This document shows, in pieces, positions 1 through 6,076 of a stretch of 7,972 bases of DNA. The position numbers were made by a program, and so were the translations under genes. Source of the stretch: Acidobacteriota bacterium (GTDB lineage: Bacteria > Acidobacteriota > Terriglobia > Terriglobales > Acidobacteriaceae); NCBI GenBank assembly GCA_021811745.1, contig JAJZNH010000126.1, positions 1 through 7,972 on the forward strand, given 5' to 3'. The notes under the pieces were generated by a model. It saw only the letters and a list, made by a program, of their open reading frames with translations. It ran no database searches and was not told the origin of the DNA. How positions within the stretch are numbered: position 1 is the first letter of the stretch; each line of letters begins with the position of its first letter.

Positions 1-1
1 G

Positions 2-568
2 GTAAGCGAGAAGTTCCAGCAGCATTATGAGGACACGCTCGAACTGGTGGGTACCAGCGTGTGGATGAAGAACGGCTACACGATGCCGTATTACCCGTTC
101 ACCGGCGGGCGGGTGGAGTTCAAGCGCGTGGGGCTGATTCCCGCCGACCAGAAGCTGGACATCAAGAAGATTGTGAAAGCCGCCGTGCCCGCGCACGAAG
201 ACGACAGGATGAGCCACGGCAGCCGGCAGGTGTTTGCGGTGTTCACCCTGCCGGGCGAGAAGACGATGTACGCGACGCCCATCGGCGTGATGGACGGCAG
301 CCAGGAAGCATATTTCTGCGACATACTGTTCTACTACGACGATCCGCACACCATCTACGACAACTGGCCGAAGGATGTTTGGGCGGCGATTGACGCCCAC
401 CAGGTGAAGCCGGGAATGAACGAGTTGCAGGCGCGCACGGCGCTGGGGCAGAACGTCCAGACCGAGGGCGGCTCGGAAGGCAACCGCACCGTGACCTACG
501 ACGTGGACGGCAAGAAGTGGACGGTGACGTTTGTTCACGACCGGGCTACCACGGTGAAGGCCGGATAG
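2..568 (+). CDS. Unrecognised protein, C-terminal part (5' end outside the window), possible BamE-like tail
   Basis: The reading frame is open from the first bases of the window, so the gene begins upstream; 188 residues are visible, ending at a TAG. I do not recognise the family. The middle is rich in aromatic residues and reads like a soluble beta-rich domain (MPYYPFTGG, then QVFAVFTLPGEKTMYATPIG). The last ~55 residues (KPGMNELQARTALGQ at visible 136-150, a short linker, then KWTVTFVHDRATTV near 172-185) resemble the BamE/SmpA fold: a 'G-M-x-x-x-x-x-x-x-L-G' helix followed by strands ending in a 'v-x-F-x-x-x-r-a' element. That similarity is by eye only. No membrane segment is visible in this part, and any signal peptide would lie outside the window. 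A GTG at 47 is an in-frame internal valine, not a convincing start. The coding call is strong; the function is unknown. Confidence 0.75.
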   Translation, partial: VSEKFQQHYEDTLELVGTSVWMKNGYTMPYYPFTGGRVEFKRVGLIPADQKLDIKKIVKAAVPAHEDDRMSHGSRQVFAVFTLPGEKTMYATPIGVMDGSQEAYFCDILFYYDDPHTIYDNWPKDVWAAIDAHQVKPGMNELQARTALGQNVQTEGGSEGNRTVTYDVDGKKWTVTFVHDRATTVKAG

Positions 569-582
569 CGAGCGGGTTGCTA

Positions 583-617
583 TTCTCTGTTCCCTGTTCC
601 CTATTCCCTCTTCCCTG
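583..617. repeat. Five-unit heptanucleotide tandem repeat (TTCCCTN)
   Basis: Five consecutive 7-bp units fill exactly 35 bp: TTCTCTG, TTCCCTG, TTCCCTA, TTCCCTC, TTCCCTG. Only the seventh base varies, apart from one change in the first unit. A looser echo (TTGCCCT, TGGCCCTG) follows at about 624-638. The array lies in the 105-bp gap between the unknown gene and aroF, 57 bp before the aroF start, and is strongly strand-asymmetric (pyrimidines on the plus strand). The rest of the gap shows no gene and no convincing promoter. Intergenic heptamer arrays of this type are known from several bacterial groups; their role is unclear. Confidence 0.85.
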
Positions 618-661
618 TCGTCATTGCCCTTGGCCCTGTCGAGCCGGTAGACTGAGGCTTC

Positions 662-667
662 GAGAGG
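662..667 (+). promoter_or_regulatory. Ribosome binding site of aroF
   Basis: GAGAGG lies 6 bases before the ATG at 674. It supports this start over the in-frame ATG at 686, and the resulting N-terminus (MLVVMKAHATPEQI) matches the usual beginning of this DAHP synthase family. Confidence 0.65.
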
Positions 668-673
668 CCGTCC

Positions 674-1726
674 ATGCTGGTCGTAATGAAGGCGCATGCT
701 ACTCCGGAGCAGATCCAGGCGGTTTGCGCGCACATTGAGCTGTTGGGATTCCGTCCGCACCCGCTCCCGGGCGCTCAGCGCACGGCCATTGGCATCACCG
801 GCAACCACGGCGAAGTCGATCGCGGCAACCTCGAATCGCTGCCCGGCGTCTCTGAAGTCATCCGCGTCTCCAAGCCGTACAAGCTGGCCAGCCGCGACGT
901 GAAGGAAGAAAACACCGTCCTCCGCTTTTCAGGCACGAACGCCACCATCGGCGGAGACGAGATCGCGATTGTTGCCGGCCCCTGCTCGATCGAGAGCCGG
1001 GAGCAGGCCTTTGCGATTGCCGAAGAGATTGCAGCCGCCGGCGGGCAGTTCTTCCGCGGCGGCGCCTACAAGCCGCGCACCTCGCCCTATGCCTTCCAGG
1101 GACTTGGCCTGGACGCGCTGAAGATCATGGCCGAGATCCGCGACAAGCTGGGCTTGCGCATTGTGACCGAGGCGCTGGACAGCGCCAGCCTCGACTTGGT
1201 GGCCGAGTGGGCCGATGTGATCCAGATCGGCGCGCGCAACATGCAGAACTTCTCGCTGTTGAAGCAGGCGGGCCGGCTGCGCAAGCCGGTGCTGATCAAA
1301 CGGGGCATGAGCGCCACGCTGGAAGAGTTCCTGATGGCCGCCGAGTACGTGATGAGCGAGGGCAACTACGAGGTGATCCTGTGCGAGCGCGGGGTGCGCA
1401 CCTTCGCGGACCATGCCCGCAACACGCTGGACTTGAGCATTGTGCCGGCGCTGCAGCGCGTCAGCCACCTGCCGATTTTGATCGACCCGAGCCACGGCAC
1501 GGGCCGGCGCGACAGCGTGCTGCCCATGGCCCGCGCGGCGGTTGCCTGCGGCGCGCACGGGGTGATGGTCGAGGTCCACAATCACCCGGAGACTGCGCTC
1601 TCCGACGGCCCGCAGTCGATCTATCCGGCGCAGTTTGCCTGCATGATGGATGAGCTGGAACAGATTGCGCCGGTGGTTGGCCGCCGCCTGGCGCGCGGCA
1701 TCCGGACCGCCGCAGCCGCCCAATGA
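674..1726 (+). CDS. aroF: 3-deoxy-7-phosphoheptulonate (DAHP) synthase, N-terminal regulatory domain type
   Basis: Condenses phosphoenolpyruvate with erythrose 4-phosphate, the first step of the shikimate pathway, in the cytoplasm. At 350 aa it is close to the Thermotoga maritima enzyme (338 aa). Residues 1-~70 form the ferredoxin-like domain which in that enzyme mediates Tyr/Phe feedback inhibition; residues ~80-340 form the TIM barrel. Visible signatures are AGPCSIES (101-108), KPRTSPYAFQG (133-143), IGARNMQNF (185-193), LIKRGM (207-212) and DPSHGTGRRD (271-280). The four metal ligands of the Thermotoga enzyme map to Cys104, His274, Glu300 and Asp311, so it should be active. The gene is followed by a lipoprotein gene whose ATG overlaps its stop (ATGA), so the two are probably co-transcribed although functionally unrelated. 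No leader-peptide attenuator is evident upstream. Identification is secure; the feedback ligand is inferred from the family. Confidence 0.96.
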   Translation: MLVVMKAHATPEQIQAVCAHIELLGFRPHPLPGAQRTAIGITGNHGEVDRGNLESLPGVSEVIRVSKPYKLASRDVKEENTVLRFSGTNATIGGDEIAIVAGPCSIESREQAFAIAEEIAAAGGQFFRGGAYKPRTSPYAFQGLGLDALKIMAEIRDKLGLRIVTEALDSASLDLVAEWADVIQIGARNMQNFSLLKQAGRLRKPVLIKRGMSATLEEFLMAAEYVMSEGNYEVILCERGVRTFADHARNTLDLSIVPALQRVSHLPILIDPSHGTGRRDSVLPMARAAVACGAHGVMVEVHNHPETALSDGPQSIYPAQFACMMDELEQIAPVVGRRLARGIRTAAAAQ

Positions 1727-2973
1727 TGATTGCCGGATTGCGCACCCATCCAGGTGCCGCGAGGGTGGAGCACCCATTTTCGCGGGCAGAGAAGCCGCTT
1801 TGGAGATGCGGGCAGCGCTTGGGTCTGTCCCTCTGTGCGGCGCTGCTTGCGATTCCGCTCGCCGGTTGCCGGCCGCGCAACTTTCCCGAGTATCCGGCCA
1901 ACTACCGCGAGTATGCCTATGTGACCAACGGCGGCAGCGGCACCGTGACGGTCATTGACGTGGTCAACGTGCGCGTGGACCGCGAACTCGCGGTGGGCCA
2001 GAACCCTGTGGCCCTGGCCGCCAGCCCCACGCGCAACGAGATTTACGTGGTGAACTCCGGCGCGGCTGACGGCAACGGCTCGCTCTCCGTGCTGGACGCG
2101 GAGCAGAATCGCGTGGCCGCAACAGTGCCGCTGCATCGCCAGCCGGTCTCGATCAATTTGGATCAGGCGGGCGAGTTTGCGTACATCGCAAATGCGGGTT
2201 CGAACTCGGTGTCGATTGTCGACCTGAAGGCGCGGCGGGAAGTGGCGCGGATCGGCACCGGCGAACAGCCCGATGCAGCCGTGCTGGCGCCCAACGCCAA
2301 AACGCTGGTGGTGACGAACAGGGGCGGCAACTCCGTGACCTTGATCGATCCGGCGAGCCGCAGCGTGCGCGCGGTGTTTACCGGCTGCCCGGCCGCGATG
2401 GATCCGGTGGTGATGCCGGACTCGTCGAAGGCCTTCATCGCCTGTTCGGGCGGCCACCAGGTGATGGTTCTCGGGCTGGCGCACGCCGCCAACCCCGCCA
2501 ATGGCAAGATGGCCGAGCCCGATCGCCTGGAGACCCTGATGGATGTGGGCCGCGGCCCTGTCGACTTAGCGCTGAAGCCCGACAGCGGCGAGATCTTCGT
2601 GTCCAACTCTCTCTCCGACTCGGTTTCCGAGGTCATTACGGATACCGCCGATGTGAGCGGGGCCACGATGATGGGCGACGAGCCGGTGGCCGGCTTGGTG
2701 TCGCGCGACAACGCGTTGTTGTATGTGGCCAACCTACGGTCGCAGTATGTGACCGTCTACTCGATCGAGGACGGGCGCCGCGTGGGCGCGATTCACGTGG
2801 GCGATGGACCGTCGGCGATGGCCTTTTCCGCCAACAGCTATCTGCTGTTTGTGGTCGATCGCCACTCGGGCGACGTGGCGGTGGTGCGCACGCCCACGCG
2901 TTCGCTGTTCACGATCCTGCCCGCCGGCCGCGATCCCAACGCCATCGTGGACAAAGCCTTCAAGGTTCGGTAG
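1723..2973 (+). CDS. YVTN-family beta-propeller lipoprotein
   Basis: A 416-aa protein with a hydrophobic stretch at ~35-48 ending in the lipobox LAGC (46-49), so it is probably lipidated at Cys49 and anchored outside the cytoplasm. The rest is a propeller of repeats, each with a YVTN-like strand: YVTN (66), YVVN (108), YIAN (154), VVTN (196), FIAC (238), FVSN (292), YVAN (334) and FVVD (376). Spacing is 42 residues in five of seven steps. Such propellers usually bind proteins or ligands; no catalytic motif is evident and the partner is unknown. The start is uncertain. The ATG at 1723 overlaps the aroF stop, suggesting coupled translation and lacking its own Shine-Dalgarno, but it gives an unusually long n-region of about 34 residues, part of which is encoded by a hairpin-forming sequence. 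GTG 1765 is an alternative. It converges on the flavoenzyme gene with 14 bp between stops. Confidence 0.88.
   Translation: MMIAGLRTHPGAARVEHPFSRAEKPLWRCGQRLGLSLCAALLAIPLAGCRPRNFPEYPANYREYAYVTNGGSGTVTVIDVVNVRVDRELAVGQNPVALAASPTRNEIYVVNSGAADGNGSLSVLDAEQNRVAATVPLHRQPVSINLDQAGEFAYIANAGSNSVSIVDLKARREVARIGTGEQPDAAVLAPNAKTLVVTNRGGNSVTLIDPASRSVRAVFTGCPAAMDPVVMPDSSKAFIACSGGHQVMVLGLAHAANPANGKMAEPDRLETLMDVGRGPVDLALKPDSGEIFVSNSLSDSVSEVITDTADVSGATMMGDEPVAGLVSRDNALLYVANLRSQYVTVYSIEDGRRVGAIHVGDGPSAMAFSANSYLLFVVDRHSGDVAVVRTPTRSLFTILPAGRDPNAIVDKAFKVR
1757..1785. repeat. Imperfect inverted repeat within the start of the lipoprotein gene
   Basis: CCGCGA (1757-1762) pairs with TCGCGG (1780-1785), and directly inside it GGGTG (1763-1767) pairs with CACCC (1771-1775). 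This gives 11 base pairs with a GAG loop and an ATTT bulge on one side. The octamer GCACCCAT occurs at 1742-1749 and again at 1770-1777. The element sits inside the atypical N-terminal extension of the lipoprotein gene. It could be a small dispersed palindromic repeat or an mRNA hairpin affecting translation; I cannot tell which from one copy. Confidence 0.5.
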
Positions 2974-2987
2974 CGGAGTTGCCGCAT

Positions 2988-4664
2988 TCAACCCTCGGAC
3001 GCTTGCCGCATGCCGTGGGGAAATTGCACGCGATAGGTGGTGTATCCGCCGGAGAGGTTGCGGGCGCGCAGTCCGTGCTGGGCCAGGATGCGGCAGGCAT
3101 AATAGCCGCGCTGCCCGACGGCGCAGGTTACCCAGATCTCTTTGGCGGCCGGCAATTCCGCGATCCGTTTGCGCAGTTGATCCAACGGAATATTGATGGA
3201 GCCTTCGATGGAGCCGGCGCGGAACTCGTGCGGCTCGCGCACATCGAGGATGCAGGCCGAGGTCGAGTCCAGCCCGGCCCACGGGGCAAGCTGCAGATCG
3301 CCGCGCACGACGTTGGCAGCGATCATACCCGCAAAGTTGACCGGGTCCTTGGCGCCGCCGTACTGGGGTGCGTAGCACAGTTCCGCCTCTTCCAGATCGA
3401 AGACCGTGGCCCTCATCTGGATCGCCTGGGCGATCACATCGATCCGGCGCTCGACTCCCCTTTCTCCCACCGCCTGCGCGCCCAGCACGAGACCATCCGA
3501 GGTTCTGAACAGCAGTTTGAGGTGGATCGGGTGGGCGCCGGGATAATAACTCACGTGGTGGCCGGGGTGCAGATAGATGGACTGGAAATCTTCGTTTCCG
3601 GCGCGAAGGAGAGCCTTTTCGGTAGCGCCGGTGAGTGCGACCGTGAGGCCGAAAAACCCGCAGACCGCCGTTCCCTGCGTTCCCCTGAAGCGGGTGTCGC
3701 GGCCGCAGATGACGTCCGCGGCCACGCGGCCCTGGCGATTTGCAGGGCCGGCCAGGGGAATGAGTTCCCATTCTCCCGTAACGTAGTTTCGCACCTCGAC
3801 CGCATCGCCGATGGCCCAGATATTCGGATCGCTGGTGCGCATCCGATCGTTGACCCGGATCCCGCCCCGTTCGCCAATCTCCAAACCGGCGCCGCGGGCA
3901 AGCTGGGTCTCGGGGCGAACGCCGATCGACAGCACAACCATGTCCGCTTCGAGCGCGGCGCCGCTCTGCGTACGCACGCGCAGAGCGCCGGCGGATGATT
4001 GCTCGAAGGCGGCAACGCCATCGCCCAGAACGATCTGGACGCCGCGCGACTCGAGCTGCTGCGCGGCATACGCGGCCAATTCGGGATCGAGCGGTGGCAT
4101 CACCTGGCTGGCAAGTTCGACGATCGAAACGGCAATGCCGCGATGGGCGAGATTCTCGGCCATCTCCAGCCCGATAAAGCCGCCGCCGACGATCACCGCG
4201 GTTTTCGGGCTGCGTGCTTCGATCCAGTCGCGCATGGCGCGGCTGTCGGGAATGTTGCGGAGCGTGAAGATGCCGGGCAGATCGACTCCCGGCCAGGCAG
4301 GCCGGATCGGGGCAGCACCGGGCGAAAGAACCAAAACGTCGTACCGCTCGCTGGACTCCTCGCCGGTCTCGAGGTTCTTCATCGCGACGGTCCGCGCAGC
4401 GCGATCGATGGCAACGACATCGGTGCGGGTGCGCACCTCGATGTTGAAGCGTTCGCGGAACAAGGCAGAAGAAGCGAGCAATAACCTGGCTTCGTCGCGA
4501 ATCACGTCGCCCACGTAATAGGGCAGACCGCAGTTGGCAAAAGAAACATAAAGGCCACGGTCGAGCACGAGGATCTCCGCCTCCTCGTCGAGTCTCCGCA
4601 GACGCGCCGCACAGGTTGCTCCGCCTGCAACGCCCCCTACAACCACGATTCGCTTTTTCGCCAT
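2988..4664 (-). CDS. CoA-disulfide reductase-like FAD/NAD(P)-dependent oxidoreductase fused to a rhodanese domain
   Basis: A 558-aa cytoplasmic flavoenzyme of the single-cysteine pyridine nucleotide-disulfide reductase group (CoADR, persulfide reductase, Npsr types). FAD binding: VVVGGVAGG (7-15). Redox cysteine: Cys45 in SFANCGLPYY. NAD(P) binding: VGGGFIGLEMAE (159-170). Second FAD contact: IWAIGDAVE (282-290). Dimerisation domain from ~330, with SYYPGAHP (372-379) and YAPQYGGAKDPVN (431-443). A rhodanese domain follows (~465-548), with LDVREPHEF (473-481) and the active loop CAVGQR (Cys514-Arg519), i.e. CX4R. This is the layout of CoADR-RHD fusions, which reduce CoA disulfide, CoA persulfide or polysulfide; the substrate here is inferred only. 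Many homologues have SSAKDPVN where this has GGAKDPVN. The ATG at 4664 is chosen over 4715 because GGAGAG lies 6 bases upstream and MAKKRIVVVGG is the normal N-terminus. Confidence 0.94.
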   Translation of the reverse strand: MAKKRIVVVGGVAGGATCAARLRRLDEEAEILVLDRGLYVSFANCGLPYYVGDVIRDEARLLLASSALFRERFNIEVRTRTDVVAIDRAARTVAMKNLETGEESSERYDVLVLSPGAAPIRPAWPGVDLPGIFTLRNIPDSRAMRDWIEARSPKTAVIVGGGFIGLEMAENLAHRGIAVSIVELASQVMPPLDPELAAYAAQQLESRGVQIVLGDGVAAFEQSSAGALRVRTQSGAALEADMVVLSIGVRPETQLARGAGLEIGERGGIRVNDRMRTSDPNIWAIGDAVEVRNYVTGEWELIPLAGPANRQGRVAADVICGRDTRFRGTQGTAVCGFFGLTVALTGATEKALLRAGNEDFQSIYLHPGHHVSYYPGAHPIHLKLLFRTSDGLVLGAQAVGERGVERRIDVIAQAIQMRATVFDLEEAELCYAPQYGGAKDPVNFAGMIAANVVRGDLQLAPWAGLDSTSACILDVREPHEFRAGSIEGSINIPLDQLRKRIAELPAAKEIWVTCAVGQRGYYACRILAQHGLRARNLSGGYTTYRVQFPHGMRQASEG

Positions 4665-4670
4665 AGGTCG

Positions 4671-4676
4671 CTCTCC
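4671..4676 (-). promoter_or_regulatory. Ribosome binding site deciding the flavoenzyme start
   Basis: On the minus strand this reads GGAGAG, 6 bases before the ATG at 4664. The longer reading frame from 4715 has no comparable site and would add 17 residues before the FAD-binding strand. Confidence 0.7.
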
Positions 4677-4695
4677 AGCCTGTATGGACGCCAAT

Positions 4696-4749
4696 CGAAC
4701 CGGGAGCGTTCGCAACCGCCTCCGAGCCGTTTGGCGGTCTCGAACGTTC
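4696..4749. promoter_or_regulatory. Cluster of inverted repeats upstream of the flavoenzyme gene, possible operator
   Basis: CGAAC (4696-4700) is mirrored by GTTCG (4708-4712), and CGAAC recurs at 4741-4745 inside the 8-bp palindrome GAACGTTC (4742-4749). Between them ACCGCC (4715-4720) pairs with GGCGGT (4733-4738). The cluster lies 32-85 bases before the start codon at 4664, where a repressor or a 5' leader structure would act. No regulator gene is adjacent, so the call rests only on sequence symmetry. Confidence 0.3.
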
Positions 4750-5019
4750 TATTCCGATGTCGCCTGGGAATGTCTGAATGACCGGTACATCCTGCTATGA
4801 ATAGACTGCATGGGCGCGGGGACTTCCGGCAACGATTTGGATCACAGTTTCGAAACAGCTGAAGCACGTTCCTTCGGAATCATGAATTTTCAGCGAAGAG
4901 AGGCCGGAAAAGACCGCCGTGGCAGGCAGATGGGCAAGGGCCCGGCGGGCTTCAAAGAGAAGACGCTGGTTGTGCAGCGGGGGCCAGGGTTGCTCTGCCC
5001 CGCAAGGCACAGCTTTCGG

Positions 5020-5046
5020 GTGGCGTTCTCCTCAGGAAAACGCCAC
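5020..5046 (-). terminator. Hairpin after the TIM-barrel gene, probable terminator
   Basis: GTGGCGTTCTCC (5020-5031) pairs with GGAAAACGCCAC (5035-5046): 11 of 12 pairs around a 3-base loop. It begins 21 bases after the TIM-barrel stop. On the minus strand no U-run follows (next bases CCGAAAGCTG), so it is either a non-canonical intrinsic terminator or an mRNA 3'-end stabiliser. Confidence 0.5.
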
Positions 5047-5067
5047 GATGGCTCGCGAAGAAACCGG

Positions 5068-5997
5068 TCAACTGCGGAACTTGAAACCCCGCTTCCCGAG
5101 ATAGGCCTTGCTAATCTTCTCCGTTTGCAGAGGCGTCATCGGACCGTTCTTCGAAGGATCGAGCTCCACCATGATGCCGGTTTCAAGCCCTTTGCTCTCC
5201 ATCATTTTGAGAATGGCGGGAATATCCACGACGCCCATTCCCAGCGGGCTGTAGCCTTCGTACCACTGCCAGCCCTTGTAGTCCTTGAGGTGCATGTGGG
5301 TGACCAAAGGCAGGAAGTCCTTGACCACCTGCACCGGATTGGCGCCGCCCTTCTGCAACTGGCCTATGTCGGGTGCAAACTTCAGGTTTTTGGTATTCAC
5401 CGCATCCATCACGGCGTAGACTTCGTCCCGGTGCTCGACTGCAGTGCTTGTATGTTGATGAAGTCCGCACTGCAACCCGAAATCCACAATCGCGGCCGCA
5501 TATTCGTTGAGTCCGGAGATGATGTCGGCGCGGTGTTCCTGGAACTTATAGGTGGCTGGGTCGATGTGGTTGACCTGCAGCACGATGTAACTGCCTTTGT
5601 ATTTCTTGACAGTTTGAACTTGCTGCTTGAGGCGCTCGACCTCCGATTTGCGGCTCGCAGGGTTGAGCACATCGACCGCGGTGTAGGCGGAAAGCAGCGG
5701 GACGTTGTACTGGTCCATCAATGCCTGCAACTGTCCCCGCCGATCCCAATCGACAATATCGTCGATAAAGGTTTCGTAGTTCCAGAAACCCTCGGCGGAG
5801 ATGTCTTTCAATGCCAGGCCCAGCGTTTCGTCGTGCATTCCAGGCTTGGGCGGAAACGTGCCCCAGGTAATGCAGGTATGGCCGATTTTGATCTTGCTCG
5901 GGCTCATGCCGAGCGCCTTGGGCAGGCCGGCGCATGCCGCGCCCGCGGTCAGCGCCATGGTCTTGATCGCCTGGCGCCGATTCAGTTGCTTCTTCAT
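5068..5997 (-). CDS. Tat-exported xylose-isomerase-like TIM-barrel protein (sugar phosphate isomerase/epimerase family)
   Basis: A 309-aa protein of the AP-endonuclease-2/xylose-isomerase-like TIM-barrel superfamily. The N-terminus MKKQLNRRQAIK with twin Arg7-Arg8, followed by a weakly hydrophobic stretch (MALTAGAACAGLP), is a Tat signal; cleavage could fall after ALG (28-30). The mature protein shows IGHTCITWG (38-46), GLHQHTSTAVE (178-188), FAPDIGQL (207-214), THMHLKDY (233-240) and MVELDPS (276-282). By family analogy Asp210, His236 and Glu278 are likely metal ligands; the ligand in the fourth position is unclear. The family isomerises, epimerises or dehydrates sugars and polyols, and exported members are numerous in Acidobacteriota and Planctomycetes; the substrate here is unknown. 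The ATG at 5997 is favoured over 6057 by a perfect AGGAGG 8 bases upstream and by the placement of the Tat motif. It is the last gene of the minus-strand cluster. Confidence 0.9.
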   Translation of the reverse strand: MKKQLNRRQAIKTMALTAGAACAGLPKALGMSPSKIKIGHTCITWGTFPPKPGMHDETLGLALKDISAEGFWNYETFIDDIVDWDRRGQLQALMDQYNVPLLSAYTAVDVLNPASRKSEVERLKQQVQTVKKYKGSYIVLQVNHIDPATYKFQEHRADIISGLNEYAAAIVDFGLQCGLHQHTSTAVEHRDEVYAVMDAVNTKNLKFAPDIGQLQKGGANPVQVVKDFLPLVTHMHLKDYKGWQWYEGYSPLGMGVVDIPAILKMMESKGLETGIMVELDPSKNGPMTPLQTEKISKAYLGKRGFKFRS

Positions 5998-6005
5998 CGT
6001 GCAAA

Positions 6006-6011
6006 CCTCCT
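6006..6011 (-). promoter_or_regulatory. Strong ribosome binding site of the TIM-barrel gene
   Basis: On the minus strand this is a perfect AGGAGG 8 bases before the ATG. A CCTC just upstream on the mRNA can pair with GAGG of the site (4 bp, loop AGAG), a weak structure that could partly mask it. Confidence 0.75.
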
Positions 6012-6026
6012 CTGAGGAAACTTCCG

Positions 6027-6044
6027 TCCGGGACAAAACCCGGA
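6027..6044. other. Intergenic hairpin between NIPSNAP and TIM-barrel genes
   Basis: TCCGGG (6027-6032) pairs perfectly with CCCGGA (6039-6044) around ACAAAA. It begins 32 bases after the NIPSNAP stop and lies upstream of the TIM-barrel ribosome binding site. No U-run follows on the minus strand, so it may be a processing or mRNA-stability element rather than a terminator. Confidence 0.35.
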
Positions 6045-6076
6045 ACCGTGGCTGCATGTGTTCGCGTCCGCTGAAG

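Larger units (their letters stand above)
4665..5067. other. 403-bp non-coding stretch between flavoenzyme and TIM-barrel genes
   Basis: Both flanking genes run on the minus strand, so this region should hold the terminator of the TIM-barrel gene (near 5020-5046) and the promoter and leader of the flavoenzyme gene. Reading frames through it are short or antisense to the neighbouring genes and show no recognisable protein. Besides the structures listed separately it contains a perfect 10-bp palindrome, GTTTCGAAAC (4847-4856). I found no convincing -35/-10 pair, tRNA or known riboswitch core. The part from about 4880 to 5000 looks unstructured. Confidence 0.55.

Noticed and set aside
929..2484. 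Long minus-strand frames (929-1777 and 1621-2484) opposite aroF and the propeller gene
   Set aside because: Rich in Arg, His, Gly and Ala with no recognisable motif; the plus-strand genes there are certain.
2734..3771. A 345-codon minus-strand frame within and past the flavoenzyme gene, and a 339-codon plus-strand frame at 2979-3998
   Set aside because: Both are other-frame readings of the flavoenzyme gene, whose motifs run unbroken through the same bases.
4696..4712. LexA-type SOS box (CGAAC...GTTCG)
   Set aside because: Gram-positive-type LexA boxes have a 4-base spacer; here it is 7, and in the second palindrome (4741-4749) it is zero. The downstream gene is not a DNA-repair gene.
4795..5010. 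Possible 71-residue small protein on the minus strand in the 403-bp gap
   Set aside because: No ribosome binding site before its start, no recognisable motif, and composition is unremarkable; not enough to call a gene.
4810..6015. A 401-codon open frame on the plus strand opposite the TIM-barrel gene
   Set aside because: It is antisense to a gene with a Tat signal, a perfect ribosome binding site and family motifs; its translation is low-complexity and typical of the shadow of GC-rich coding DNA.
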